Source of the DNA: Planctomycetaceae bacterium
GTDB taxonomy: Bacteria > Planctomycetota > Phycisphaerae > UBA1845 > UTPLA1
Length of the DNA stretch: 64,000 nt
Assembly: GCA_011525745.1 (NCBI GenBank)
Contig: WYBU01000006.1
Coordinates: forward strand, 1-64,000
Direction of reading: 5' to 3'
Notes under the pieces: model-generated
The model's input: the letters and a program-made list of their open reading frames with translations, nothing else
What the model was told of the DNA's origin: nothing
Databases searched by the model: none
Shown here: positions 43,519 through 52,742 of the stretch, piece by piece
Layout of the letters: every line of letters begins with the position of its first letter
Numbering within the stretch: the first letter of the stretch is position 1
Translations under genes and position numbers: made by a program

Positions 43519-44487
43519 TCATGGCACACATAGACGCAACGCCGCGCGTCGAACCGAAAACTCGACCCGCGGTGTCCACTCCACCGCGCTTTGCCGCCGC
43601 GACGAGAACCCATCCACGGGCAGCCGCTTATTCTCCAACTCGGCCGCGCCGTGCCACACGACGCCCGCGATGTCGCCGTCCAGCTCGTACGGCGTCGGGC
43701 GCGACGCCGTCACCGCGACCTGCCTCGCCCGCCGATAGATCACGCCGGGACCGCCCACGTGGCGGCGCCACACCGTCCGCCAGGCATGCGCGATCAGCCG
43801 GGCGCGGCCGTCGCAGCGGAAGATGCACACGTCCAGCATTCCGTCGTCGCATCGCGCATCGCGCGCCACGCGCAACCCCAGCGCGTACCTCGGCAGATTT
43901 CCCAGGAACACCAGCGCCGGTTCATCGCACAACACTTCTCCCTCCGCCTCGACGCGCATGGCCCCGTAGCGATGGCTCGCCAACGTACGGAACAGCGGCA
44001 GATAGTACGAAGCGTGCGAAATGTGCCCGCGACGCCCGGCGTGGACGCGCTCCACCACTTCCGCGTCGAAGCCGAAACCCGCCACCACAAGAAACATCCG
44101 CCCGTTGGCGCTGCCCACGTCCAGCGCGGCGCGGCGATCCGACAGCACCGCCTCGGCCGTCCGGCCCGGATCGCCGTCGCAGCCGAAATAGCGCGCCACG
44201 AGGTTCTCGGTCCCCCCCGGCAGTATGGCCAGCGGCGTATCGCGACCCGCCAGTCCATTCGCCGCTTCGCGCACGGTGCCGTCGCCGCCGGCGACTATGA
44301 CCGCGCGCGTCCCGGGCGGAGAGTCTCGCGCCAGCCGCAGCGCATCGTCGGCCGCAGTCGTGACGTGCAGATCGACGTCGCAGCCCGCCTCCGTCAGCCG
44401 CGCGACCAGCCGGCGCAGCGCGGCACGGCGCGAACCGCGGCCGGAGACGGGATTGACGATGATGCGGATTCGGCGTTCATCGGTCAT
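43519..44487 (-). CDS. Diacylglycerol kinase-family lipid kinase (YegS/DagK type)
   Basis: A 322-aa cytoplasmic kinase: RIIVNPVSGRG at the N-terminus, VIVAGGDGTVREAANGL (the GGDGT motif), LAILPGGTENLVARYFG, ALDVGSANGRMFLVVAGFGFDA, then a C-terminal domain with DGMLDVCIF. It phosphorylates a lipid alcohol with ATP. The ATG at 44487 is preferred to an upstream in-frame GTG, since the N-terminus then begins directly at the first beta strand. Substrate unknown. Confidence 0.85.
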   Translation of the reverse strand: MTDERRIRIIVNPVSGRGSRRAALRRLVARLTEAGCDVDLHVTTAADDALRLARDSPPGTRAVIVAGGDGTVREAANGLAGRDTPLAILPGGTENLVARYFGCDGDPGRTAEAVLSDRRAALDVGSANGRMFLVVAGFGFDAEVVERVHAGRRGHISHASYYLPLFRTLASHRYGAMRVEAEGEVLCDEPALVFLGNLPRYALGLRVARDARCDDGMLDVCIFRCDGRARLIAHAWRTVWRRHVGGPGVIYRRARQVAVTASRPTPYELDGDIAGVVWHGAAELENKRLPVDGFSSRRQSAVEWTPRVEFSVRRAALRLCVP

Positions 44488-44594
44488 GATCGAGGCGACA
44501 GCATAGCGGCGCACCGGCACAAGTGATGTCGAAGCGACGACGTTATCATACGACGGCTGGGAATTGCACGAGACTGCGCCACGCGAGGTTGCAC

Positions 44595-46034
44595 ATGAGC
44601 ACGACCCCTGTTGCGCCGAGGAATCTCAAAGACGCGCGCGTGCTGGTCATGGGCCTCGGACGCTTCGGCGGCGGCGTCGGCGTCAGCCGCTGGCTGGCCG
44701 AGCAGGGGGCGCGCGTCACCGTGACCGACCTCGCATCGCGCGAGGACCTCGACGCGTCGCTCAAGGCGCTGGAAGGGCTGCCGATCACGTTCCGCCTCGG
44801 CGGACACGACGTGGCCGATCTGGACGGCTGCGACCTGCTCGTCGTCAATCCCGCCGTCGATAAGGCCAAGTCCGAGTTCTTCGCCGAAGCCCGCCGACGG
44901 GGCGTCCCCTGGTCGAGCGAAATGAACCTCTTCCTCGAGCGCTGCCCCGCCACGCTCGTGGGCATTACCGGCAGCGTCGGCAAGAGCACCACGACCGCGA
45001 TGTTGGGCACGATTCTGGATGGCGTGCTCGAACAGGCCGGCGAGAAAATGCCGGCCGACGAGCGCCGCCTGGCCGGTACGTGGCCGCCGCGACGCGTCTG
45101 GGTCGGCGGCAACATCGGCAAATCGTTGCTGTCGCTGCTGACGGAGATGGACCCGCGTGACGTGGTCGTGCTCGAGCTGTCGAGCTTCCAGCTCGAGGAT
45201 GCCGCCGCGGTCGGCGTCAGTCCGCACATCGCCGTCGTGACCAATTTCCGGCCAAATCATCTCGATCGCCACGGCACGATGGAGGCCTACGCCGCGGCCA
45301 AGCGCAACATCCTGGCATGTCAGCGCGCCGGCGACACCGCCATCCTGCCGTCGCTGGCGGCGCTGTCGGGTTATTCGTTCGACCCGCGGCCGGAGGTCCG
45401 CGCCGTGCGGTTCGACATCGACGACGACGGCGCGGTGCTGTGGTCCATCGAGGGGACTCAGGTAAAGACCGCGCGGCTGTCGCTGGCCGTGCCCGGCCGG
45501 CACAACGCGCTGAACGCCGCCGCGGCGCTGGCGGCGGCCGAGGCGCTGGGCGCGCCCCTCGATGCGGCCATCGCGGCGGCGGGAAATTATCGCGGACTTC
45601 CGCACCGGCTGGAGTTCGTCCGCGAGTTCGCCGGCGTGCGCTACTACAACGATTCGAAGGCGACCACGCCCGAGGCGGCCATCACGGCGCTGCGCGCGTT
45701 CGAACAGCCGGCCGTCATCCTTTGCGGCGGCTACGACAAGGGGCTGTCGTTCGACGAGCTGGGCCGCGAGCTGGCGGCGCGGGCGCGAGCCGTGATCTGC
45801 TATGGCGACACACGCGATCAGATTTTCATGGCCGTGCGTCGTGCCCGCGGCGAGCGCGACCAACCGTCGCTCAAGACCGTGCACGACTTCCGCGGCGGCG
45901 TCAACCTGGCGCGGCGGCTGTCACGGCCGGGAGACGTGGTGGTGCTGTCGCCGGCGTGCGCGAGTTACGATATGTTCAAGAATTACGAACAGCGCGGCGA
46001 CATGTTCCGCCGCATCGTCAACGACTGGATATGA
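44595..46034 (+). CDS. murD: UDP-N-acetylmuramoyl-L-alanine-D-glutamate ligase
   Basis: A 479-aa cytoplasmic enzyme that adds D-Glu to UDP-MurNAc-L-Ala. ARVLVMGLGRFGGGVGVSRWLAE is the UDP-binding fold, GSVGKST (126-132) the P-loop, LELSSFQLED, TNFRPNHLDRHGTMEAYAAAK, then HRLEFVREFAGVRYYNDSKATTPEAA and LSPACASYDMFKNYEQRGDMFR. It lies 16 kb from murG-ddl, outside that cluster. The 3' end overlaps by 17 bp the convergent gene at 46018. Confidence 0.93.
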   Translation: MSTTPVAPRNLKDARVLVMGLGRFGGGVGVSRWLAEQGARVTVTDLASREDLDASLKALEGLPITFRLGGHDVADLDGCDLLVVNPAVDKAKSEFFAEARRRGVPWSSEMNLFLERCPATLVGITGSVGKSTTTAMLGTILDGVLEQAGEKMPADERRLAGTWPPRRVWVGGNIGKSLLSLLTEMDPRDVVVLELSSFQLEDAAAVGVSPHIAVVTNFRPNHLDRHGTMEAYAAAKRNILACQRAGDTAILPSLAALSGYSFDPRPEVRAVRFDIDDDGAVLWSIEGTQVKTARLSLAVPGRHNALNAAAALAAAEALGAPLDAAIAAAGNYRGLPHRLEFVREFAGVRYYNDSKATTPEAAITALRAFEQPAVILCGGYDKGLSFDELGRELAARARAVICYGDTRDQIFMAVRRARGERDQPSLKTVHDFRGGVNLARRLSRPGDVVVLSPACASYDMFKNYEQRGDMFRRIVNDWI

Positions 46035-46461
46035 ACAGGGTGCGGCGGACCCGTCCGGTCAGTCGACGCCGCGCCCACGGACGCAGCAGGGCGGGACAGG
46101 CCTTCGTGAGCCAGGCAGACGTCTGGGCGTCGTACAGCCGCGACGAGAGCAGCATCGCCCCGGGATGCGGCACGTCGCCGAAGCGCGCCACGCGCGCCAT
46201 CAGCCAGCGGTTGAGCCGCGACACACCGCACCTCCTCAGCACGCCCAGAAAGAACGGCAGCGGCCCTTCGCGCAACTGGCGCTGCTCGTGTACGGCCTTG
46301 ACGGCGTAGCCGGCGAAGAGAAACGCGCCGACGATCACGACCATCACGAGGAATCCGGTCGCAAAGCCGGGCATCGTGCTGCGCCCCGGCGCGAATGCCG
46401 AGCGCAGCCATTCCAGCCGATCGACGCGGTCGGACTGTGCCAGCAACATCAGACTGATCAT
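46018..46461 (-). CDS. Small membrane protein, function unknown
   Basis: A 147-aa protein starting at ATG 46461 after GAGGGGG, with one helix (about residues 31-52: FATGFLVMVVIVGAFLFAGYAV) and a basic cytoplasmic remainder (Arg-rich tail LTGRVRRTLFISSR). An earlier in-frame ATG at 46557, overlapping the HEAT gene stop as ATGA, is rejected because the intervening sequence is the GAGACGCGCAC repeat. The 3' end overlaps murD. Confidence 0.5.
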   Translation of the reverse strand: MISLMLLAQSDRVDRLEWLRSAFAPGRSTMPGFATGFLVMVVIVGAFLFAGYAVKAVHEQRQLREGPLPFFLGVLRRCGVSRLNRWLMARVARFGDVPHPGAMLLSSRLYDAQTSAWLTKACPALLRPWARRRLTGRVRRTLFISSR

Positions 46462-46494
46462 CGAACCCCCTCGAAACAAACCTCCCGGCGCGCC

Positions 46495-46535
46495 GCGCGC
46501 ACCGCGAGACGCGCACGTGAGCAAGCGTGGGGCGA
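46495..46535. repeat. GAGACGCGCACGTGAGCAAGCG repeat copy
   Basis: GCGAGACGCGCACGTGAGCA (46503-46522) matches the element at 61718 almost exactly. It fills the gap between the HEAT-repeat gene and the small membrane gene. Confidence 0.55.
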
Positions 46536-46553
46536 CCATCGCGCGTGTCGCGT

Positions 46554-48437
46554 TCATCCCGCCGACACAACCGCAGCCTTCGCCGGCGCGGCCGCCCGTC
46601 CGAAAGTCTGCATGATCCGCGCCGCGCGCGAACGGACGCGCGAATCCGGATCGCGACCCGCGATGATCGTCACGTGCGCTTCCAGCACACTCAGCCGCAG
46701 CCGTTCGACCACCGACAGCGCCGCCATCCGATGCTCGGGATCGCGATGTCGCAGCGTCTTCAGCAGCGACTGCGCGGCCTGAGGCGCGCGGCGCATCAGC
46801 AGCACGCGGATGGCCGCCGCGCGAACCGACGGCGATTCGTCCTCGCAGCGCGCCTCCAGCATGGCCGCGGCCCGATCGCCGGCCGCAACGGCCAGCGCCT
46901 CAACCGCCGCCTGCCGCACGAACGGACTTCGGTCCTCCAGCGCCCGCTCCGAGATGCGCCGTGCCGTCGCTCCGCCGATTCGACCGGCGGCGGCCAGCGC
47001 GGCCACGCGCACGCGTTCGTCCGGATCGTCGGCCTGCGCGAACAGTTCGTTCTCGAACAGCGCGTGCAGACTCAGCGCCGCAATCAGGCGGTGCGCCTGG
47101 AGCCGGTCCTCCACCGACGATCCGCACAGCCGCTTCCGCAATTCGGGCGCGAAGTCGGGAATGCGCCGCGCCAGTTGCGCCGGCTCCAGCCGGCATGCCG
47201 CGCGCTCCAGCCGCTCACACGCCGCCCAGAAGGAGGCGAACGCCGGCTCCAAGCCGAACCGACGCAGGAACGACGACCATTCGCCGTCGGACTCCAGCCG
47301 GCGCCGTACCGCGGCCGGCGCCGTCGAGCGGCCGCGCCGCGACAGCTCGAAGCGTGCGATTCGCGCCGCGTCGGCGTACGGAGACTCGGCCACGAGCCGC
47401 AGCAGTCCCCGCGCTTCGGGCGTTTGACGCGCGACGAGCGACCACGCCGCTTCGCGCACCGCCTGCGGGGCGTCCTGATCCAGCACGCCGCGCAGCAGCT
47501 CCAGCAGTGTTTCATCCGGCAGACCCAGCTCCGACACCAATTCCACGCCCGGACCGTGCAGCGCTTCGGGCAGCGCCAGCAACGGCGCGATCCCGCGCTC
47601 CAGCCACGCCAGCCGCTGCACGCACTTCAACAACTTGCGCGTTCCGCCGATGCGGCCGCGCCATCGCTGGCGAATCATGCCGGCGAAAAACTCCGAGTCT
47701 TGTCGCGTTTCGATCGAACGGATGATCCCGTTGCGCAGCTCGTTGTAGAGCAGCCCTTCGTAGGCGAACGGCGCCAGCGCGGCGCTGCGCGACTGACCGA
47801 AGACCTCGAGCATCGCGTGCGTCAACATGCCGCGTCGCCCGTTGCGCGATTCGAACAGATCGGAACCGAGATCGTCCACGAAGCACATCGCCGCCTCGAT
47901 GATCTCGGTGCGATGATGCGCGTGAAAACGATCCAGCGCCGTGCGAAGCGCGTCGACCAAGGCGCGGCGTTCCTCTAACTGCGTTGCATCCGGCGCTCGG
48001 CTGGCGAACTCGGCCGCCAACGACCTCAACGTCAGCGCCGCCTGTTGCCGAACTACCGTCGAACGGTCGATCAGCCCGTCGGCCGCCAGATAGGCCAGCC
48101 GCATCGACCGGCGGCGCTCGATCAGTATCAGTGCGCCCGTGCGGGCCTCGTTCTGGCCGTTGCGGAACGCCCGCTGAATCGCCTCGTCCATCGCCGGGCC
48201 GCTTTGCTCGATGATCCGCCGCACCTCGGGCGGCAGGCGGTCGTAGCGCTCGATCAGCCCTTCGTAGCCCGCCGCGCGCCCGCGCTCCAGCAACAGCGCG
48301 ATGACTCGCTCGCAATCCGCCTCATCCAGATGATCCAACGCCGCCGCCAGCGCGGCATCCGCGGCGTCGGCGTCGGATGCGCGGAACGCCTCCAGCACGC
48401 GATCGCACGGCGCGCAGCCCGGGTCCGAACGGCTCAT
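46554..48437 (-). CDS. HEAT-repeat protein
   Basis: A 627-aa soluble protein made of tandem alpha-helical repeats. Repeats are clearest in the C-terminal third: DPDERVRVAALAAAGRIGG, DRSPFVRQAAVEALAVAAGD, DESPSVRAAAIRVLLMRR, RDPEHRMAALSVVERLR and DPDSRVRSRAARIM, each the D-x-x-x-V-R-x-x-A-x-x-A-L HEAT-like pattern. The N-terminal part (about 1-450) is helical but less regular. It is a scaffold fold; partner unknown. It is transcribed alone. Confidence 0.75.
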   Translation of the reverse strand: MSRSDPGCAPCDRVLEAFRASDADAADAALAAALDHLDEADCERVIALLLERGRAAGYEGLIERYDRLPPEVRRIIEQSGPAMDEAIQRAFRNGQNEARTGALILIERRRSMRLAYLAADGLIDRSTVVRQQAALTLRSLAAEFASRAPDATQLEERRALVDALRTALDRFHAHHRTEIIEAAMCFVDDLGSDLFESRNGRRGMLTHAMLEVFGQSRSAALAPFAYEGLLYNELRNGIIRSIETRQDSEFFAGMIRQRWRGRIGGTRKLLKCVQRLAWLERGIAPLLALPEALHGPGVELVSELGLPDETLLELLRGVLDQDAPQAVREAAWSLVARQTPEARGLLRLVAESPYADAARIARFELSRRGRSTAPAAVRRRLESDGEWSSFLRRFGLEPAFASFWAACERLERAACRLEPAQLARRIPDFAPELRKRLCGSSVEDRLQAHRLIAALSLHALFENELFAQADDPDERVRVAALAAAGRIGGATARRISERALEDRSPFVRQAAVEALAVAAGDRAAAMLEARCEDESPSVRAAAIRVLLMRRAPQAAQSLLKTLRHRDPEHRMAALSVVERLRLSVLEAHVTIIAGRDPDSRVRSRAARIMQTFGRAAAPAKAAVVSAG

Positions 48438-48588
48438 GCTTCTGGTATCGGTCGGTGCCGGGTGCGCCTGAGGCTATATGTCGTGCCGATAACCCGATGC
48501 GCCGCGGGAAGCACACGGACGTGCGCCGCCGAGGGGGTGTGTCGCTGCCTGAAGAGATCGGTTCGTGAGATCAGCGATTGCGTGAACT

Positions 48589-49968
48589 TCAATCCGAAAC
48601 GCCGACTTCCGCCAGAACCAGCGACATGTCGTCGGTCCGCGCGCTGAACGCCCCGGGCATGTTGTCCAGCCGCGTCGCCACGGATTCGACGAACGCCTTG
48701 GCCGATTGTACGGTGCAGACCGATAGCGCCGGATGCAGCTTGATGCCCGCGTCCCCCGAAGCTTCATCCGTCAGCGCGCTCTCGAGTCCGTCGCTGTAGA
48801 GCAACACCCGATCGCCCCGCCGCAACTGAACCGATTCGTTCGGAAAGTCCTGTCCACCGAACACCCCCAGCAGCCCCCCGGCCCCGAGCAGCGGACGCGA
48901 ACCGCCGTCGGCCGACACCAGCAACGGCGGCGGATGACCCGCGCTGGAGTAGGTCAGCTCCAGCGTCCGCGCGTCGATCACGCCGTACCAGCCGGTGACG
49001 AACTGGCAATCCGGCAAACGCTCGTCCACCAGCGTCTCGTTGAGGTCGGCCAGCACTTCCCCCGGCCGCACAGGCTCGTAGCCCTGCGCATGAATGCGCT
49101 TGGTTCGCAGGCCGGTGCGGATGAACATCGTCAGCAGCGCCGCCGAAACGCCGTGCCCCATCGCGTCGAACAAATAAAACCCCACGCGATGCTCGTCGAT
49201 GCGAAAAACGTCGAACATGTCGCCGCTGACCCAACTGCATGGGCGAAACAACGTCGCAAACTGCATCGGCGGCGCGGTCGGCAACTCGCGCGGCAGGAAG
49301 TCGCGCTGCAACCGCGACGCCAGCGCCAGGTCCTGCTGCACTTCCTCGAAATAGCGCCGGAGCTGATCGCCCAGCGCTCGGACCGTCGACAGCTCGGATT
49401 CGATGTGATCCCAGACCGGCCGGATCTGGGCCAGTCCCGCCAGCGCGCCCCGAAGCACGTCGAGCGATGCGTCGCGCGGCAGCCACACCGCCCCCGGCGT
49501 GTGCTCCGCATCGGCGTCGCCGGCGTTGCCGATCCGCACGATGCCCACGTGATGCGCCTGGAGCCGATTCATCCACTCCGCCAGATGCGCCACGCGCTGC
49601 GCGTGTTCCCCCGCGCCGCCCGGCCGCGCCGGCATCGGCGGCGGATCGATCAGGATCGCGGCGTCCAACGCAGCGCCGATCGACTCTTCGTCCGGCGGCG
49701 GCCGATCGATCCCGTATGTTTCGATGGATGCCCGATGGGCGGCCAGATACCCGTCGACGGCGCAAGGCCAGGGCGGGCCATCGCCGATAATTCCGATGCG
49801 CCGCCCCTCCAGCGCGGACAATGGACAAAATGCCGCATCTTCGCGCGCCGCCGTGTGACCGATCGACCGGCCGCTTCCACGCGGCGTCGCATCCACCGCC
49901 GGCGCGGCGCCGCGCCCGCGAACGCGGCGCGAGGCGGGTTGATCGGATCTGATCGCAGTGCGTCGCAA
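48589..49968 (-). CDS. SpoIIE-family PP2C serine phosphatase
   Basis: A 459-aa phosphatase. An N-terminal region (1-195) has EGRRIGIIGDGPPWPCAVDGYLAAHR, resembling a response-regulator-like or unknown sensor fold; a helical coil (about 196-225) follows, then the PP2C domain: LQRDFLPRELPTAPPMQFATLFRPCSWVSGDMFD, YLFDAMGHGVSAALLTM, TYSSAGHPPPLL, DRVLLYSDGLESALTD and ARTDDMSLVL. The metal site Asp residues (GD, FDAMGHG, DD) are present. These enzymes dephosphorylate STAS anti-anti-sigma factors. The TTG start at 49968 has AAAGGA upstream; an in-frame GTG at 50010 is the alternative. Confidence 0.85.
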   Translation of the reverse strand: MRRTAIRSDQPASRRVRGRGAAPAVDATPRGSGRSIGHTAAREDAAFCPLSALEGRRIGIIGDGPPWPCAVDGYLAAHRASIETYGIDRPPPDEESIGAALDAAILIDPPPMPARPGGAGEHAQRVAHLAEWMNRLQAHHVGIVRIGNAGDADAEHTPGAVWLPRDASLDVLRGALAGLAQIRPVWDHIESELSTVRALGDQLRRYFEEVQQDLALASRLQRDFLPRELPTAPPMQFATLFRPCSWVSGDMFDVFRIDEHRVGFYLFDAMGHGVSAALLTMFIRTGLRTKRIHAQGYEPVRPGEVLADLNETLVDERLPDCQFVTGWYGVIDARTLELTYSSAGHPPPLLVSADGGSRPLLGAGGLLGVFGGQDFPNESVQLRRGDRVLLYSDGLESALTDEASGDAGIKLHPALSVCTVQSAKAFVESVATRLDNMPGAFSARTDDMSLVLAEVGVSD

Positions 49969-50075
49969 GCGTTTCCTTTCAGACGCGGAACCAGGTCGGC
50001 TCGCCGACACGCCTCGACCGTTGCACCGGGGCGCAGCGCGGCCCGGCGCCTGTCCGGCGACGGCGCGTCGGGGGT

Positions 50076-50624
50076 CTACGGTTGATCGTCGGAATAACCG
50101 GAGGCCGAGTTGACGACCGAAGGCGGGATTTCGACAACGTCCCCTTCGCGGATGCCCTTTTCGGCGAACTGCCCGCCGCGGACCTCCAGGGCGAACTGCG
50201 CCGGCTCGATCGAGAAATAGCCCGATTCGTCGAGCGGAGTCATGGTGTAGGTCTTGACGATCACGCCGTCGCCGCGGATGTAGGCGATGTCGAGCGGGAT
50301 GATCGTATTGTGCATCCAGAACGAGCGATAACGATGGTCCGCGAACACGAACAACATGCCAGCGTCGGGCGGAAGCTCGTTGTGCGTGACGTTCATCAGA
50401 CCGAGTTGCTGCTGTTCCGGCGACAGCGCCAGCCAGACGTGATACGTGTGCGACGGGCGCGCCGCGTTACCGCCCGCCGGGCGGATGATCACGTCGGCGC
50501 GCGGCATTGCCGATAACTTGTTCTTTTCAACATCACGGTCCGACATTTCGTGACACGCCGGAATCAGGCACATGCCCATTGCAGAAACGAACAGGGACGC
50601 GATTCGGTGCGAAACAGTGCTCAT
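50076..50624 (-). CDS. DUF192 lipoprotein
   Basis: A 182-aa lipoprotein: leader MSTVSHRIASLFVSAMGMCLIPAC (lipobox LIPAC) then the DUF192 domain with VWLALSPEQQQLGLMNV, PDAGMLFVFADHRYRSFWMHNTIIPLDIAYI, and ALEVRGGQFAEKGIREGDVVEI. The family is a small beta-barrel of unknown function, often exported. It is divergent from the STAS gene at 50770. Confidence 0.8.
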   Translation of the reverse strand: MSTVSHRIASLFVSAMGMCLIPACHEMSDRDVEKNKLSAMPRADVIIRPAGGNAARPSHTYHVWLALSPEQQQLGLMNVTHNELPPDAGMLFVFADHRYRSFWMHNTIIPLDIAYIRGDGVIVKTYTMTPLDESGYFSIEPAQFALEVRGGQFAEKGIREGDVVEIPPSVVNSASGYSDDQP

Positions 50625-50769
50625 GTCAGTGCCGCCGCGATCTTTTTTTTCAATCGCGTCACTCTACCATCGCACGGCGTACGACGCGAGCGATGAATTG
50701 CGTATCCGAGCGATTGGGTTGCCGATATGCTGCACCGCCGTACGTCGAATGACCGGAAGCGAGGCCAGA

Positions 50770-51105
50770 ATGACCCTGAACGTGGAACGGCGCGGCCCGG
50801 CCGCGATTGTGCGGATCATCGGCGACCTGATCGACCCGGAATCGAACGATCTGATGCGCGCAGTCGACGACCTCGTCGACGCCAATGTCTCGCGCATCGT
50901 CATCGACGCCGGCGGCATCACGTTCCTTAGTTCCGCCGGACTGCGCGACCTGGTGCAGATCGTGGCGCGGGCCAACGCCGACGGCCGCCGCGTGCTGCTG
51001 GCCAACGTCTCGGGGTTCGTGTCGGGCGTTCTGGAAGTGACCAGGCTCGATCGGTTCTTCGAGGTCTGCCCGACCGTGGACGAGGCGCTGAAGCGGCTGG
51101 AGTAG
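50770..51105 (+). CDS. STAS-domain anti-anti-sigma factor-like protein
   Basis: A 111-aa STAS protein. NVERRGPAAIVRIIGDLIDPESNDLMRAVDDLVD, then SRIVIDAGGITFLSSAGLRDLVQIV (phosphorylatable SS) and VLLANVSGFVSGVLEVTRLDRFFEVCPT. GAGG lies five bases before the ATG at 50770. It lies 801 bp from the SpoIIE-type phosphatase gene and points away from it. A start a few codons earlier is possible. Confidence 0.85.
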   Translation: MTLNVERRGPAAIVRIIGDLIDPESNDLMRAVDDLVDANVSRIVIDAGGITFLSSAGLRDLVQIVARANADGRRVLLANVSGFVSGVLEVTRLDRFFEVCPTVDEALKRLE

Positions 51106-51382
51106 TGCCCCTGAAGCGCTGTCGAATTCCGTGGCATTCGGGTCCAACTAGCCGTCGGTGAGAAGCCCGGGGGCGGCACGGTCAAGCCCTCGCGGCCCGC
51201 GTTTTGCGAAATCGCGGATCTGCCCACGCGAGGGCTTCACCATGCCACGCCTCTGCCCGCGAATGCTGACAGACCCGGGGGCGTTTACCTCAGGGCCGCA
51301 TTTCGCTTATCCTGTTCGTCGGATGATCGAAGGCGCCGGCGCCTCTGCCGGCGCTTTACGTTGCCCGCCGCGAGGATGCGAC

Positions 51383-52597
51383 ATGCAAAGCACCGCCGAA
51401 TACCGACCTGAAACAACGCGACCGGCGCACGTGACGCTCGCCCGACTGATGGCCGTCGCCGTCGCGCTGCTGACCGTTTCACTCCCCGCGGCGGCACAAT
51501 CCGACGCCGATGACTCCGGGGCGACGCGGAAGAAGTCCCGCGCGAAGTCCGGCGGCGACGCCGGGGCCAACGAGGACGCCGCCGGGAAGAAGAGCAAGAA
51601 AGATGATCTGAAACCCTTCCCCGAAGGGCCTTTGCAGAAGCAGTTCCAGGAAAAGCTCGGCGGCGACTTCAAAGTCCGCCACACCGATCACTTTTTCGTG
51701 CTCTACAGCGCCGACGAGGAGGTCGTCAAAGACTTCATCCTGCGGATCGAAGCGACCTACGCCGCCGTCCATCGCTTCGCCACGCAAATGGGGGTGGACA
51801 TCGACTATCCGAAGGAGAAGCTGCCGATCGTCTTTTGCAGCGAATTCGATCAATACTCGTCGGTCGCCCAGGCGCTCGCCGGCGCGCCGGCGCCGCGCGA
51901 GGCCGCCGGTCTCTACTTCCCCCAGCCCAATTTCTCGCTTTTCTACGACATGGCCCATTCGGTGACGGTGCTCGATCAGACGGCCCAAGCCAAGGCCCTT
52001 CAGGAAGAGGCCCGCCGCGCGACCGATTCGAAAACGAAAAAGGAAAAATCGCGCGAGGCGCAGTTCATCCTCAACCGCCTCAACGACTACCAGGAGCGCA
52101 ACAACAAGTCCGTCGTCCAGCACGAAGTCGCGCACCAGCTTCTCTACAACTTCCAGGTGCATCATCGCGACGCGCCCAATCCCGTCTGGTTCGTCGAGGG
52201 ACTCGCCACGCTCTTCGAACCGCCGCCCGGCAAAACCGGCGCCGGATTCAACGTCGTCAATCAGTACCGGCTCTGGCGGCTGCGCGAGGCCGACGCCGCC
52301 AATGCCCTGGCCGATCTGCGCGAGTTCGTACAAAAGCCCGAGCTGCTGCGCGGCTCGGGCGATCAGATGGACCGCGGCTACGCCCAGGCGTGGGGGCTGA
52401 TGTATTACCTGTCGCAAAAGAAAAAGGCGGAGCTGCGCCAGTTCGTCGAGCTGATCAAAACACGCAAGCCCAGGGAAGTGATTCCGCCCGAGCGGGAATT
52501 GGCCGACTTCGAAAAATGCTTCGGCAAGCTCGACGAGAGCTTCCGCAAGAATTGGCACAAGTTTCTCAAGAGCGTGCCCTACCGCGCGCCGCGATGA
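51383..52597 (+). CDS. Exported DUF1570-type peptidase-like protein
   Basis: A 404-aa exported protein. A signal peptide precedes a Lys/Gly/Ala-rich linker (about 40-75), then HTDHFFVLYSADEEVVKDFI and QHEVAHQLLYNFQVHH, with HEVAHQ a zinc-metalloprotease HExxH site, and PVWFVEGLATLFEPP downstream. This is the DUF1570/peptidase-MA-like layout. GAGG precedes the ATG at 51383. Substrate unknown. Confidence 0.75.
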   Translation: MQSTAEYRPETTRPAHVTLARLMAVAVALLTVSLPAAAQSDADDSGATRKKSRAKSGGDAGANEDAAGKKSKKDDLKPFPEGPLQKQFQEKLGGDFKVRHTDHFFVLYSADEEVVKDFILRIEATYAAVHRFATQMGVDIDYPKEKLPIVFCSEFDQYSSVAQALAGAPAPREAAGLYFPQPNFSLFYDMAHSVTVLDQTAQAKALQEEARRATDSKTKKEKSREAQFILNRLNDYQERNNKSVVQHEVAHQLLYNFQVHHRDAPNPVWFVEGLATLFEPPPGKTGAGFNVVNQYRLWRLREADAANALADLREFVQKPELLRGSGDQMDRGYAQAWGLMYYLSQKKKAELRQFVELIKTRKPREVIPPERELADFEKCFGKLDESFRKNWHKFLKSVPYRAPR

Positions 52598-52742
52598 CGA
52601 ACGATCTCGAGCATGACGCGACCGTGTGCGGCCGCGTCGGACGGCCATCCGGCCCGTCTGATTGCCGCGGGCATTCATACTCCCCTTCGTTCGCTCGCCG
52701 AACCCGCTTCGGCAGCCACGCTCGCATCAGGGGAGCCGCATC

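Noticed and set aside
46018-46557. Earlier start (46557) for the small membrane gene, with ATGA overlap
   Set aside because: The extra N-terminus is encoded by the GAGACGCGCAC dispersed repeat, and GAGGGGG precedes the later ATG at 46461.
46527-47978. Long open frame antisense to the HEAT-repeat gene
   Set aside because: Arg/Gln/Pro-rich without motifs; a shadow of the minus-strand repeats.
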